A DNA stretch of 64,000 bases from Molossus alvarezi (lineage: Eukaryota > Chordata > Mammalia > Chiroptera > Molossidae). The notes below the pieces were generated by a model. That model saw only the letters and a program-made list of their open reading frames with translations. It made no database searches and was not told where the DNA came from. The position numbers and the translations under genes are program-made. This document shows positions 47,000 to 58,571 of this stretch, piece after piece. Numbering within the stretch: the first letter of the stretch is position 1; each line of letters starts with the position of its first letter. The stretch lies in the NCBI GenBank assembly GCA_037176705.1, contig CM073887.1:23377501-23441500 (forward strand). Direction: 5' to 3'.

Positions 47000-47500
47000 G
47001 TTATGAGACCCCAAAACTCAGTAGTTCAAAAAAGAAAAACAACCATTTGTTTAGTTCAAGATTCGTTAAGTCATCAATTTAGTCTGGGTTCAGGGGGTGG
47101 GCTTCCCCATGTATCCACAGTCAGTTGTGTGGTTGTGTGTTGAGGAGGTGTTTTGCTGATCTCAGCTGGGCTCTCTCAGATGTCTTAAGACTTGGCTAGG
47201 ACAAGGGGACTACTCACCTCTGGTCCATGTGGTTTCTTATTCCCCATCAGGCTGTCTCAGGTTATACACATGGCAGGACGGGGGTCTCTAGAGAGACAGT
47301 AGATGCATGCAAGGCCTCTTGAGCCCCAGACTTGTAAGTGGCACAGTGTCACTTCCATCACATTCTGGTGGCAAAGCTGGTTTCACAAGGCAAGTGACAA
47401 GGTGGTCCATATCTGAGGGTTGGAGAAATAGATTCTAACCCTTGATGGAGAAAGCTTCAAAGGCACATCTCAGGGGCGTGGGTGCAGCAAGGGGAAGAAC
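47000..47500. mobile_element. LTR-like ancient repeat, antisense form
   Basis: GTATCAGTTAGATACTGTTATGAG, AACAACCATTTGTTTAG, CATCAATTTAGTCTGGGTTCAG, CTGATCTCAGCTGGGC and GTGTCACTTCCATCACATTC resemble an old mammalian LTR-type repeat of the same general kind as 11656-12055. Family unassigned. Confidence 0.5.
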
Positions 47501-47884
47501 TGTAGGCATTGTTTGCAATCTAGAAGCTAAGACAATGAGGAACATGTGTAAGGTGTGTAGCAGCCCCCCTGCTGCCAGAGCAGGTGAGGTCGGAAGAGGT
47601 CATTACCGTGAAGTCAAGATGCTAAGCCCATAAGTGAGAGACCAGGATCATGCCACTCTGGATATCCCTGCCTCCTTTCTGACAGAGGAGGGTGAGGGAA
47701 CCCCCCAAGGGGAAAGTCAGATATGCAGTGGATGGGTAATATGTGAGCAGTGCCCATCTGGGTTTTGGGTTAATTTGGAAAAGAAAGAGGGTATTTTTTC
47801 ATGTACATTGGAACCCAAGAGTGAACATAGGCTCTGGCTTTGATAACCTGGTGTTCTGCACCCAGGGAAGGAACCCCAAGAGGC

Positions 47885-48125
47885 AGTGCAGTTTGGTGCT
47901 ATGAGAAGAGCCTATGGGTTGACATAACTGATTGTGGTTTAAAACCTTACTAACTGTGACTTTGGGCAAATCACTTAACTTCTTTAAGGCTCGGTTTCCT
48001 CATCTGTAAAATGAGATGACGATATGTACCTAAGAGGGCTGTAGGAGCAAATAAAGGAGATAACACTTGCGAAATGCCTAAGGCAATACCTGGCATAATG
48101 GTTGCTCACTAGTGCTCACTGCTAT
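47885..48125 (+). mobile_element. MIR SINE
   Basis: AACTGTGACTTTGGGCAAATCACTTAACTTC, GGTTTCCTCATCTGTAAAATGAG, ATGTACCTAAGAGGGC and ACCTGGCATAATGG follow the sense MIR consensus across nearly its full length. Confidence 0.88.
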
Positions 48126-48499
48126 TATCTTTCTAACTTCTACAGGCATTGATTCTTCATGGATGACCCACAGGTCTGTCTGTTTTTACAGTCTTGGCCA
48201 CATTTGTGAGCTCTCCTCTTAGTATGTTAGACCAGCATGTGGATGTCCCACTGTTAACCCAAACTCAACATGCATGTTAAAACTAAACAAATCTGTCCCT
48301 TTGAATCACTTTCCTTTCCTGGCTTTTTATATCTTTTTTATATCTTTCAGAGCCATCGTTTGTTTAGCCACCTGGATCTGTTGCTGTGAGGTTAGCTTGA
48401 AGTCCCTTCTTCCCTTTAGTCCTCTGATCCAGTTATCCATCAATGTGAAGGGCCTCTCACCCTTGTCTTTCAAATTCCACTTTCTTTATTAATTGTAGA

Positions 48500-48800
48500 A
48501 TCAGGCTTTTTCTCCTGATGCTTTGAGGACTGCTATGGAGTTCCTACAAGTTTCCTGGCCTCCATGCTCTCTGATCATTACCCCATTCTGTACAGGGTGA
48601 AAAATGAATCTTCCCAAGGAACATCCCTTGCTCAAAACCATCAATGGTGCCTCACTATTTACAGGATGACATCCAAACACTGAACCTGGCATTCAAAGCC
48701 CTCCGAATCTGACCCAGTTCCCATTGCTAGACTTATCTTCCAGGACTCCAGGATAATCCTCTTGCATTGTAATCATTTGCATACTTGTGTTCCCAGTAAA
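48500..48800 (+). mobile_element. L2 LINE fragment
   Basis: AAACCATCAATGGTGCCTCAC, GGATGACATCCAAACACTG and CATTCAAAGCCCTCCGAATCTGACCC match the sense L2 ORF2-3'UTR region. Boundaries uncertain. Confidence 0.65.
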
Positions 48801-48814
48801 AGTGTAAGTCTCTA

Positions 48815-48915
48815 AAACAGGGTCAGCAAACCACAGACCAATTCCCTATGGCCACAAATCCTACAATATTGACTATAAGGCCCTTTATAGATAGTTTGCT
48901 GACCTGTGCTCTATA
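48815..48915. mobile_element. hAT-type MITE, internally deleted copy
   Basis: CAGGGTCAGCAAACCACAGACC at the left and ATAAGGCCCTTTATAGATAGTTTGCTGACC at the right are the two ends of the same hAT family as 45583-45803, brought together by an internal deletion. Confidence 0.8.
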
Positions 48916-49279
48916 GGGTGAAGATGTCTTAGACTACTTTGTTTGTCCTGCAGAAGCATGCACTTTTCAGTAAACATCAGAATGAATGTTCCATGTACTG
49001 ACCCCTAAGTTCTCCGGTTCTTTTTTGTTCCTATACAATTTTTACTTCCTGTAACAGAGGGCCTTCCCCCTGCCGTCTGCCTGGATAAACCTTCCAATAC
49101 TGCGAGACCCACCTCCAATCCTCCGGGAAGCCTTTCTGATGACGTCTGCTGAATTCTGAATTCCAGTAACACTAACCTGTTTGTATGACGCCACATCTGC
49201 TGCTTCCAGTTGGTTCTTCACATCAGAGAGGGTCATCAACCTGATGGATGCCTGTTCCTCCCCCTCAACTGGCTCTCTT

Positions 49280-49620
49280 CTGCCCTTCAGAGCTCAGCGG
49301 ATGTTGCCTGGCCTGGGAAGTTTTCTCTGACTCCTCCGTTCCTCTCCCCACCCAACGAGGTTAGAGGTGACTTTGTGCTCCCACAGCTCTCTGAACTTTC
49401 CTATCAAGGCACCTGTCTTTGTGTACTGTAATCACCGACTTACTTCTCAGATTCTCCAACTGTGCTGAGAGCTCCTCGCGAGTAGGGTCTGTGTCTTATT
49501 CAATGATGTATTCCAAGTCCCTGGCATGGTGCTGACTCATGGAGACATCTATTTAGGATAAATGGTTGATCAATCAATGCTTGTTGATTGACTTTATGGC
49601 TGAATAGATGTCTGGTACTC
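49280..49620 (+). mobile_element. L2 LINE 3' end
   Basis: TTTGTGCTCCCACAGCTCTC, CACCTGTCTTTGTGTACTGTAATC, TGAGAGCTCCTCGCGAGTAGGGTCTGTGTCTTATTC and CCTGGCATGGTGCTGACTC follow the sense L2 3' end. A related but separate piece at about 49060-49150 (GTCTGCCTGGATAAACCTTCC) probably belongs to the same element. Confidence 0.75.
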
Positions 49621-51901
49621 TTTCCTGTGCTCCCCTATTTACATACTTCAGTTCTCTGCCTTCTCTACTGTGTGTAGTCATTTCTCGTAGTTACATATCG
49701 ACAGGTAGTCTGTGCCTCTGGGTATCAGTAAGTAACCATCAATTTTCTATGACTGTGGTTATCAGGACAACATTGGGGCATCCTGGGAGACACCAAGCAT
49801 GGAGATTCCTGGGTCTTTAGTGAGAAAGACGAGAGTCTTTTTTTGACCCACGGTTGTGGGCTTCTGCAGCCGACAGCAGCTCCCCCTCTTCGTGAATTAA
49901 GCATTCCGAAGGCAGCCTGGCTGCTGAATGAAAGACCCACGCCCAGATCACAGCACACGCACAGCCAGCTTTGCGAGCCCCGCCTGCGCTCCACGTTCAC
50001 CTGGCGGGAAAATAATTCCAAATGTGTGAACTTGGAAACCTTCTGCCAAATGTTGGGATAACCTAACAAAGCACGATGTCAGAAACGGAGGATGGCACCC
50101 TGGAGAAGGGATAGCCCGCTGAAAACGAGAGGTAAGAGACTCATTCGGCAGACAGCTTCTGTCCCACTGTCATTCCCCTGGAGCCAGGTGCCGCTTGGGG
50201 TCCCGCTCCTCCTCCTCCCTACCCCTCTCCCCACCCCCTGCTCCTTCCCCCAGTTTTTCCTCAGAGCCTGTCTTCTTGCAATCCCATTCAGCTTAGCTGT
50301 CCACGACCCATTTCTTAAATGCAGATAAATTAAAGGCAGTTTGTAAGTGGTCAGCCACATGAGCCCAGATCTCCCTGCAGTGAAATGGACGCATAATAAC
50401 CGAGTCTCTGCTCTCTGCTCGTGCCGGGGGCTTCCCCAGGATCCCGCCCCATGGACCCAGAGTGGCGTTGAAGTGCAGAAGAGAGAGAACAGACACTTGG
50501 CATTTTTAAAAAATGCCTTTCAAATGTCTAGAAAGATGGTATGTTATGCGGTAGCCTTTTCAAATCGGTGGGATAAGCCACGGATGCCATTCCCTATAGA
50601 AGCCCAGCCCTGGGAACCCTGGCACGTGCCCCCCAAGAAACGCAGCGAAGCCAGCGCCTCGAGGAGGAAAAGGTCTCCCCTTGCTTCAGGACATGTCTGT
50701 TTCTGTGAGAGCTGTGGGACAAGGACAGCAAGCACAGCGTTTTGCTCATAATTTTGATTTATCAGTCATGTGACAGGTAGTGCAGTTTTTGCCACTGAAA
50801 CAATATGCAGGGTAGGAGGGTTACCACTGCAAGGGCACCAGGCTTCTGCAGAATGACACCAAAAGCCACTTACTGCCCCCAGTGAGTGGGCAGGATTGCA
50901 AGTTAAGTGGAAACAGGTCCTTTCACATGAACCACATGGCCCCAAGACAGTCTCCAAGGCGCCCCTCAGCTGTGGCATGCCCCTGCAACACCCCAGGGAC
51001 CAGGCAAAGCAAGGGATCAGTTGGGGCTTCAGCCCCAAATTCCAGATAAGAGTGGTCCTGAGTCACTGTAGGTGGGACCAAAAGACGCCTGAAAAGTTTG
51101 CTTTTGCTTTTCCTTCCCAAGGTTCATACCAGAGTCACACTTGTAAGGGAAGACCAATCCAGAGTCCACAGGCCATTGACAAGAGTCAGAGGCAAAGGGA
51201 AATGGGCCCCAAATAACTCGAGTAAAGGTGTTCTCGGTGGATGCCCCAAGCCAGCAGCCACCCGGGTCCCCCCACCAGCTGGGGAAAGTGAGGGCATGAG
51301 GCAGGGCAGCCCCCAGGCCTCACACCTGGATTAGCCAGAGGAGAGAACCCAGACACGTCCTTGTTTGCATTTGGGGAAAGGAGCAGAGGGAGCGGTGGAG
51401 AGGTGTCTTGCTCCGCTTCTGGAGGCCAGCGAGGACCATTCAGTAGACAAAACATAGCAAAACGAATCAAAGCAATACACAGCAGCAGCAGCAAAGCAGA
51501 GTGTGAGGTGGAGGAGGGTGGGTTTCTGAGGGGTCCCTGGCAGGTGGGGGTGCTGCCCTGCCCAGAGGAAGCCTGGAAGATGAAGGGTTGCAGCTCCAGT
51601 GATGGCAGATGGGTGAGGACAGGGCCAGGGGAGTCTGAAGGACTCCAGAGTCCCGGGTGACTGGCCCTGCTCCTGAGTCCTCGTCAGTCATTCCTGGTAC
51701 ATCCTTTAGCTTGAGCAGCAGATCTGGTTTCAAAAATGGGGATCAGACTGTATCACTGATGCTAGGGCAAAGAGAGAATGGGCTTTGTAAAATTCCTCTG
51801 AGGACTCCACTGCCGTCCTCTATAAACCTGTCCCCTTGATCAATAATGTTAGGAAATGTTCTATCATTTGACTCTGAGAACTTCAGAATGCTCTGCGCGT
51901 G

Positions 51902-51902
<1 letters not shown>
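49621..51902. other. Unique non-coding sequence
   Basis: No gene I can support. ACGAGAG followed by GTAAGAG at about 50130 is a strong donor match without a convincing acceptor. The block TTCACCTGGCGGGAAAATA near 50000 contains an E-box and an E2F-like core in unique sequence. Confidence 0.4.

Positions 51903-51903
<1 letters not shown>

Positions 51904-51950
<47 letters not shown>
51904..51950 (+). repeat. (CT)n microsatellite
   Basis: About 23 uninterrupted CT dinucleotides. Confidence 0.98.
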
Positions 51951-51953
<3 letters not shown>

Positions 51954-53115
51954 CTCGCCCCCCCTTCATTTTCCAGGCAGTACCTCCATGCTTCTCAACA
52001 CAGTTCCCCTCCCCAGCTACATGCCTCCCCAGGAATCCTGTCCTGAGGCTTCCTGCTCAACCATCTGGAGACTCAGCATTTCACTCTGGCTACTCTGCAA
52101 AAAGAGGAGACAGTGAGGCTTCTACTACTCATGAATGTCCAGTCGCAAAGCAGTTCCAGCGGCCAGCAGTGTAGCACGTGTTCCCAAGGCTGGTTGGTGG
52201 CAAGAGGGCTCCCCTACCTTCCATTCCCTTTTTCAAAGAAGTGACCATCTACACGCTGGAAAGAGCAGTTTAAATTCCAGGCTGCACGCTTCTCCCGGTG
52301 AAATGATTTAAAGCCATGTGCAAATAGCACATACATTTATTATGACGGGCCCAAACTGGGGACGCGTCTGAATGCACACGCACGAAATCACCGCTCAGAA
52401 CCTAGCAGTGAGAGAGAGCGCAGCCTTGTGAGAAACAAAGCCGCCTTCTTCCCCTGAAGAAGGACATGCTTCCCGACGGCCAGCATGTCCTTAAAATAAA
52501 TGGGAAAGATTCACTCCGCACACCTGTGAGTGGAGTTTCAATGAATCAGACAGATCTGGAGTCTCTCAGGTAACATCAGACCTGAGAGTTATGTTCACAG
52601 TCTTGGCATTCATAAGCCCTACTGCTTCCTGGTGATTTACTCTGGGGCTCTCCAGGCACGAGGGCGTGGAACCTCTATTTATTCACTCCAAAGAAACAAA
52701 CAAACAAAAGTTAGCCCTGACACCCAGTTAATCAAAAGTTTTTAATAGAGTACTTGAAGGACCTGAGGCAAATGCTCAGAGCCATAAACAGGTGGCACAA
52801 ATCATTTCCAGCCTTGTTAGAGAACACAGAGCTCACCGCTGCCGGGGATTATTTCCTGCCTAATTAATCTGCTTGTTGCCACCCCGGCGTTTATTCATTT
52901 GAGGGCATGGAATCCCATCTGTAAGGCCAGTTGTTAGAATTGGTGAGAGAAGACTTCCTACTTTCTTTATTTATTACAGGAGGGAGAGAAAGCAGAGGGA
53001 GACTTTGTGGTTATATTTGAGGTCGAAGCAAATCAAATACACCTCTAGGCCTTTAGCGTTTGCAAGGGGCCTAGTGGCGGATGCAGGAGGGCCCAGTACC
53101 TTCATATTCAAGAAG

Positions 53116-53118
<3 letters not shown>
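51951..53118. other. Unique non-coding sequence
   Basis: No gene. The stretch 52840-52930 contains CCTAATTAATCTGC, an OTX/homeodomain-like site in unique sequence. A short (CAAA)n run lies near 52693-52708. Confidence 0.4.

Positions 53119-53152
<34 letters not shown>
53119..53152 (+). repeat. (GT)n microsatellite
   Basis: About 17 uninterrupted GT dinucleotides; alternating purine-pyrimidine, so Z-DNA-prone. Confidence 0.98.
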
Positions 53153-53153
<1 letters not shown>

Positions 53154-53233
53154 GTGGCAAGGTCTAATCGGGCGGAGCTTCCAGGTCAGGAAGCTACGCT
53201 CTAAGTGTGAAGTGAGATGCTGGAAGCATTGAT

Positions 53234-53292
53234 TCAATTGGGCAGCACTTCCCAATTGATTCAACTGGGCACCGTACTTGTCTGTACGGTGC
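53234..53292. repeat. Two adjacent perfect 9-bp inverted repeats
   Basis: Hairpin 1: TCAATTGGG (53234-53242) and CCCAATTGA (53251-53259), 8-base loop. Hairpin 2: GCACCGTAC (53269-53277) and GTACGGTGC (53284-53292), 6-base loop. They are ten bases apart. In addition TTGATTCAATTGGGCA (53230-53245) recurs with one change as TTGATTCAACTGGGCA (53256-53271). Not part of any repeat I recognise. Confidence 0.9.
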
Positions 53293-53663
53293 ATTACGTG
53301 AATTAGGAAAAGGCACACTTGCTCAGGAATCTTACTTCTGTCACGGGCTGGAAATTGTCACGGGCCACTGAATATGTTAGAACAAGACACTTTAATGCCA
53401 CCTGTCAGAAAACTGTCACAGTAAAAATGCAGATCTGCAGTTTCTTCAATGTGAAGGCCGCCTCTTTGGATGTCTTGTTCTCGTGTGTCACATGATATAA
53501 ATAATTGTACATGTAGAAACCACCATCAATGCCAAGTTTAGCAAGCTACTTGGGGAATACTAGCTAGCTAGGTGAAGTAAATGCTCACACAGAACCAGCT
53601 TATAACATACACTAAAATAATTTCAAGTAGTTTAAATAGGTGAAATTTTAAAATAGCAATATG

Positions 53664-54430
53664 GGGAAAAAGGGGACTCTAGTACACGGCTGGTGGGAAT
53701 ACAGACTGGTGCGGCCACTATGGAAAACAACGTAGTGTTTCCTCAAAAAATTAAAAATAGAGCTGCCATTTGACCCAGTGATCTCACTCTTAGGAATATA
53801 TCTGAAGAAGCCAGAAACACCAATCAGAAATAATATATGCACCCCTATGTTCATAGCAGCACTATTTACAATAGCTAAGATCTGGAAACAGCCAAAGTGT
53901 CCGTCAGTAGAAGAGTGGATAAAAAAGCTGTGGTACATATACACAATGGACTACACAGCTGTAAGAAAGAAAGATCTCTTACCCTTTGAGATGACATGGA
54001 GGGACCTGGATAATACTATGCTAAGTAAAATAAGCCAGTCAGAGAAGGACAAATATCTCATGATCTCACTTATTTGTGGAATATAATGAAAACAATAAGC
54101 TGTTGAACAAAATAGATCCAGAAACATGGAAGTAGGGAAGAGACTGACTAACCTCAGAAGGAAGGGGAGTGAAGGTCATGAAGAGATAAACCAAAGAACT
54201 TACAAGCATGTATGCATAACCAATGGACACAGACAACAATGCGGTGAAGCTAGGGGGGTGCAGAGGGGATGTCAATGGGGGAAAAAAGGAAGGACATCTG
54301 TAATACTTTCAAAAATAAAAAAGTAAAGAAAACTATTCTTTGAATGGCAAACAAAAGAATACCCACAAAAATTGTGACCCAATACATACACATAAATGTA
54401 AATATAAATATATAACAAAAAATGAATAAT
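53664..54430 (+). mobile_element. 5'-truncated L1 with target duplication
   Basis: Sense L1 ORF2 3' end: GGCTGGTGGGAATACAGACTGG, CCATTTGACCCAGTGATCTCAC, TATGTTCATAGCAGCACTATTTAC, GTGGTACATATACACAATGG, GACCTGGATAATACTATGCTAAG. The reading frame is broken. A perfect 14-bp duplication AAAATAGCAATATG flanks the whole (53650-53663 and 54431-54444), and the left junction is TT/AAAA, the L1 endonuclease site. The usual L1 end, ATACTTTCAAAAATAAAAAAG, falls at about 54303-54326, yet roughly 100 further bases of non-L1 sequence precede the second duplication, which suggests a 3' transduction. Confidence 0.93.
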
Positions 54431-54529
54431 AAAATAGCAATATGAATGTGATTAATTATTTTTATAAAAATAGATTTTTAAGCATACAAATAGTTTTTAA
54501 AATGACTAAAGAAAATACATAGGCTTGAC

Positions 54530-55095
54530 TCATAAAAGTTGACTCGTAAAATCAGTAAGTATGTAAAAAAGAAAAAAAAACACAAATCAAACTTAAAATA
54601 GACAAGTGAAAAAAATTATCTTCCACCTAATATGACAAAGGATTGATATTATTTTTTTTAAAAAAATTTAATGTTTTTAAAGATTTTTAGAGAGAGAGAA
54701 ACATCAATATGAGAAACATCCATCAGCTGCCTCCTGCACGCCCCCTACTGGGGACTGAGCCCACAACCTGGGCATGTGCCCTGACTGGGAGAGGTCCTGG
54801 GAATCGAACCCGAATCCTAAATCCATGGGATAATGCTCAATCCACTGAGCCAAGATGGCTGGGCAGATTGACATTCTTAATAAACTGATATACTTTGATC
54901 AGGAAAAAACAAGACATCAAAACAAGAGTAAATATTTTGTGAATTATTTATTTACAGAAGAGGCAATAACAGAAGTAATAAACTGTTTTAGTTTTATTAG
55001 AGATCAATGAAGTAAAAATTAAAAATACCCATTAAATATTTTTTCATTTATCAAATTAGAAAATTTTAAAAACTGTTAACTCATTATCTTCTGAT
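54530..55095 (+). mobile_element. Old L1M fragment, interrupted by VES
   Basis: TATGACAAAGGATTGATATT left of the SINE; CTTAATAAACTGATATAC, ACAGAAGAGGCAATAAC, GAGATCAATGAAGTAAAAATTAAAAATACCC and TTATCAAATTAGAAAATTTTAAAAAC right of it follow L1 ORF2 in the sense direction. Very decayed. Confidence 0.65.
54651..54865 (-). mobile_element. Old VES-like SINE, antisense, nested in L1M
   Basis: AGAGAGAGAGAAACATCAATATGAG, GGGAATCGAACCCGAATCC (B box) and CCACTGAGCCAAGATGGCTGGGC (A box and head) are a diverged VES in reverse. The duplication is GATTGATATT / GATTGACATT (54641-54650 and 54866-54875), with one mismatch. Confidence 0.85.
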
Positions 55096-55344
55096 TTCTC
55101 GGCCTCCGCCCACAACTGGATATGTATCTCTCCTCCAAGACACAGGCCATGTGTTTCTAAAGTAGGGTTTTCTAAGTAGGTTTTTGTAGCTGCTCCTTAT
55201 GAAGTTAAGGAAAGTAGTTTCCATTTGCAGTTGGTGAACGGTTTTGATTACAAATGACACTTTAATTGTAAATGTTTAAAACATTAGAAAATTTATAAGC
55301 CGACATGTCCCGCATCCTAAATTCTAGTCAGCATTGCTCTACAG

Positions 55345-55860
55345 GAGGTCTAACCCAACAGACGGAGACAAGAAAATGGAAATCACAGGAAAATGAATTG
55401 AAAGGAAGAAACAACATTGTCATCATTCACAAATAGTATGCTTTTTGGATGTAGAAAATCCAAGAAATTCTTCACACAAACTATTAGAATTAGTAGAGAT
55501 TTGAGCAAAGATGCTAAATTCAATCACTATACAAATGCAAATTAATGTGTCATTAGTACTGTCCGTGTCCAGAGGGACAAATCCATATCACATTGTTAGA
55601 GCAGGCCTAGCTATACTATTTACTATTATTTACATACCAACATGGACAGCCTCTTAAACCAAAGCCTTTCTGGAAAAGAATTAATATGTGTATATAATTT
55701 CTAAAGGCCAATTGGAAACAATCCAAAATGTCAAAGAATGGCTAACTGAAGGGAGTAGAATTTTTTGGATGGCTTTTAATGTTCATTTCTGTAATTACCT
55801 ACTTTATAAAACATCTACAATAAGCAGTACTATTTTCTAATATGGAGGAGGAATATCTAT
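55345..55860 (+). mobile_element. Decayed L1M pieces
   Basis: GTAGAAAATCCAAGAAATTCTTC, ACTATTAGAATTAGTAGAG and CACTATACAAATGCAAATTAATG recall the reverse-transcriptase region of L1 ORF2, whereas AATTGGAAACAATCCAAAATGTC near 55710 recalls its 3' end. The order relative to 54530-55095 is not colinear, so more than one insertion or a rearrangement is involved. Confidence 0.5.
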
Positions 55861-57284
55861 TTTTTAATATAAAGAAAGGCTTTGGATAAAAACCCATTCA
55901 GCATCCATACTTACCCCACCACCTCCCTAAGGAGGCATTCTAACTAGCCAGAGAGTTCTCGCTAATCCAAACTGCTTTCTGCCTCATTAGTCCTATCTTA
56001 ATTTAATCCTTATCTGAAAATAATTTTTTTCTTCATTCATTGGTAGTAGTGCCTTAATTTCTCCTACTCTGCTTCTTATAACTATATCCTTAAATCATGT
56101 AACGTACTTTGGCCCCCAAAAGCCTAGATTATAATAACTTTATCAAAAAACATGGTATCTCACACTTCCTCAGCCTTTGATGGACAGCGTGGAATTGAAA
56201 TAGTGAGCAGGCCTGCCTTGAATACACAGTGCAGCCAGAGCTGGGTGCGAAGGTGTCACACTGTCTACAGTTCCACCACTAAAGCCTCTAGGTGAAGCAT
56301 TGTCCTCTTTTGGTTCCTTTTTAAAGATTTAATTCTGCTGGAAGTGACTGAGACATTAAATAGTTCTCCCTTATATAGAAAGGAGTAGAGGAGGTAGACA
56401 AAGACAAAAACAAAACAAAAAACAGTTTCTCATTATTTTGGACTAGGGCTATCTGATAGTGAGTTCCTATGTCTTGTTGTGACCAGGAAGGATCTTGGGT
56501 TGATTAGAAAGGAGATGAGTTGACATGTCCCATGATAGGCTGGTGCTACTTTCTCCTAAGAAAGACTGCCTCAGATTATTCTGCCAGGGTCTGTTCTATA
56601 GAAACTATTATGATCCAATCTTCCTGAATTTAGACAAATCCTCTCGGTCTTCCATCCACGAACTTGGCTCATAAAAATGAGTAGAAAACCTTGGGAAGCA
56701 TCTTTTGCTAGGTAGAAGTAGCTAGGGTAGGGAAGCTTCCTGTGTACCCCTCACCCCAGAGCAAGGGGCCCATGCCGAGGGCAGCGAGAGGGGCGGCCCA
56801 GATCCCTCTGCCCACCAACAGCCCTGGAGGATCTGGGCTGTGTGCAGGGTGGCCCATTGATGTGTCCGCAGCTCTAACTTCTCACTCAAACCCTCTACAG
56901 CTTGGTCCCACCTGGCCACCTTCTTGACCTGTTCAGGTTGTTATTTAGGTTTATCAACTTAGGAATTCCCATCAGTAGGCATAGAGAAGTCTGGGAAACC
57001 CAGCAAATCTGAGTGAAACCTGAATATCTTAAGTGACCTAAATTTTTTTCAAGCCCCACAGGAAATTTAAAAGAATGGAGATTTAGTCAGTCACCTGGCC
57101 ATTCTATCAGTAAATAATCAAGTATCACCCCGTTGGGAGGTCCCTGCTAGGTCTTGGGAATTGGGGTTGGATAAATATAGTTTCTCTCTCAAGACCTTGA
57201 ATGCAGAGATGTGACAATAGGCAAATAACCATGAAACAAAGCAGCAAAAGGATCACGAGAAAGTTCCAAAACAGCTTTGTGGCT
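55861..57284. other. Unique non-coding sequence
   Basis: No gene or recognised repeat. Confidence 0.4.
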
Positions 57285-57515
57285 GAACTCTAGGGTTAGG
57301 CAGGTGAGTTGAAATCCCAGATTCAATACTTCCCAGCAGTGAGACTTTGGGCAAAAATATAAGGGCCCACATTTATGGAGCATGTTCTATACACCAAGCA
57401 TTGTACCCAGCACTCTAACGCCTATTATCTCATTTAATCTTTATAGTAACCATAATAACCAATAGGAGGTGCTGTTGCCCTTTTATAGAACAGGGAACTG
57501 AGGCTTAGAAGTAAA
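57285..57515. mobile_element. Two MIR fragments in opposite orientation
   Basis: Sense MIR-like piece to about 57356 (CAGCAGTGAGACTTTGGGCAA), then antisense MIR from about 57357 (GAGCATGTTCTATACACCAAGCATTGTACCC, TTATCTCATTTAATC, GGGAACTGAGGCTTAGAAG). Confidence 0.7.
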
Positions 57516-58414
57516 CCCTGAAATATAGTTTAGGGTGCAAGGTGTTCATTAGGAATCAGCCCCTGTGAAAGGAAAGCGAGGAAGGAGAATTGGACAGATG
57601 TGACAGAATGGCCCACGCTGGGCTGAAATGGCCAGGCATTATCCACTCACCTCACTCAGTCACTGGTTGCAGGCTGCCCCAGGAAGAACATAACCTCCAA
57701 CAAGGCTCTTTGTAGCTGAGGGAGACCCGAAGGAGCCCACAGCAAGGGGCTCTGTGCTGACTGCTCTTCCACAGCTGGGCAACGGGTCCTGAGAGGCATC
57801 TCTCTGTCTGTTTCAAGTACCGACCCGCCAAACTGTTACAAGAACTAGAAATAACATGTGAAGTACTTGGCACAGATACTTGCTCAATACATTGTGGCCT
57901 TTGTTATTCAACACAGAACCTGGGCTGGGAAGCATGTCTCGGTAACTTCCAGAGGATGTGATTCAAGGAAAATGTCATCCATATTGATTGGACCTTAAAA
58001 CTGTTTCTCTCTTTGCCTGTTGGCGGTCACCTGCCAGCGAGGCTCACCAGCTACCAGAGCTACAAAGCGCAGGGGTGGGGCCAGAGAAACTGCCACCCAC
58101 AGGTGCAGCTGCGCGGGGAGAAGCAGGAAGGCCTGGTTTGTGGTGTGATTTTCTTAAAGTAATCTCACGTGGACTTTGTGAGTGTTAAGCATTTAAGTAG
58201 AAATATTTTGTAGCAAGGTGTTCGGGAACAAGTGCCTTGGGTGAGTGGCGGGTCGCCTGTTCTTCAGCAGGGATGGTACACAGAGAAGAGGTGGCTGCAG
58301 CCGTGCGATCTCCATGGAAGCCGAGCTCTGTGGGAGCCCACGTGGAGTCTGGGGGCTCGGCGTGGTCAGGTCGAGAGGAACCGCGAGGGAACAGTAGTTA
58401 CCAAGGAAGCCCAC
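57516..58414. other. Unique non-coding sequence
   Basis: No gene or recognised repeat. Confidence 0.4.
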
Positions 58415-58571
58415 GCTTCCCAATTACTCACAGCAAGATCTGTTCTTAAAAATACAAGATGACAATTGAGACAATGAGGAAAGAGCCTGCTTTCCAATTA
58501 TTTTCAGCAAGATCTGTTCTTAAAAAAAAAAAAAATACAAAATGACAAATGAGACAATGAGGATAGAGCCT
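58415..58571 (+). repeat. Tandem duplication, 74-bp period
   Basis: Copy 1 (58415-58488) and copy 2 (58489-58571) share CAGCAAGATCTGTTCTTAAA and GAGACAATGAGGA(A/T)AGAGCC. Copy 2 is longer because its A run grew to 14. A simple two-copy duplication, no coding content. Confidence 0.9.

Noticed and set aside
50080..50140. Exon ending at the strong donor GAG/GTAAGAG near 50130
   Set aside because: No convincing acceptor or polypyrimidine tract upstream, and no recognisable peptide.
53778..54086. 102-codon ORF as a host gene
   Set aside because: It is the 3' part of L1 ORF2 in a truncated element.
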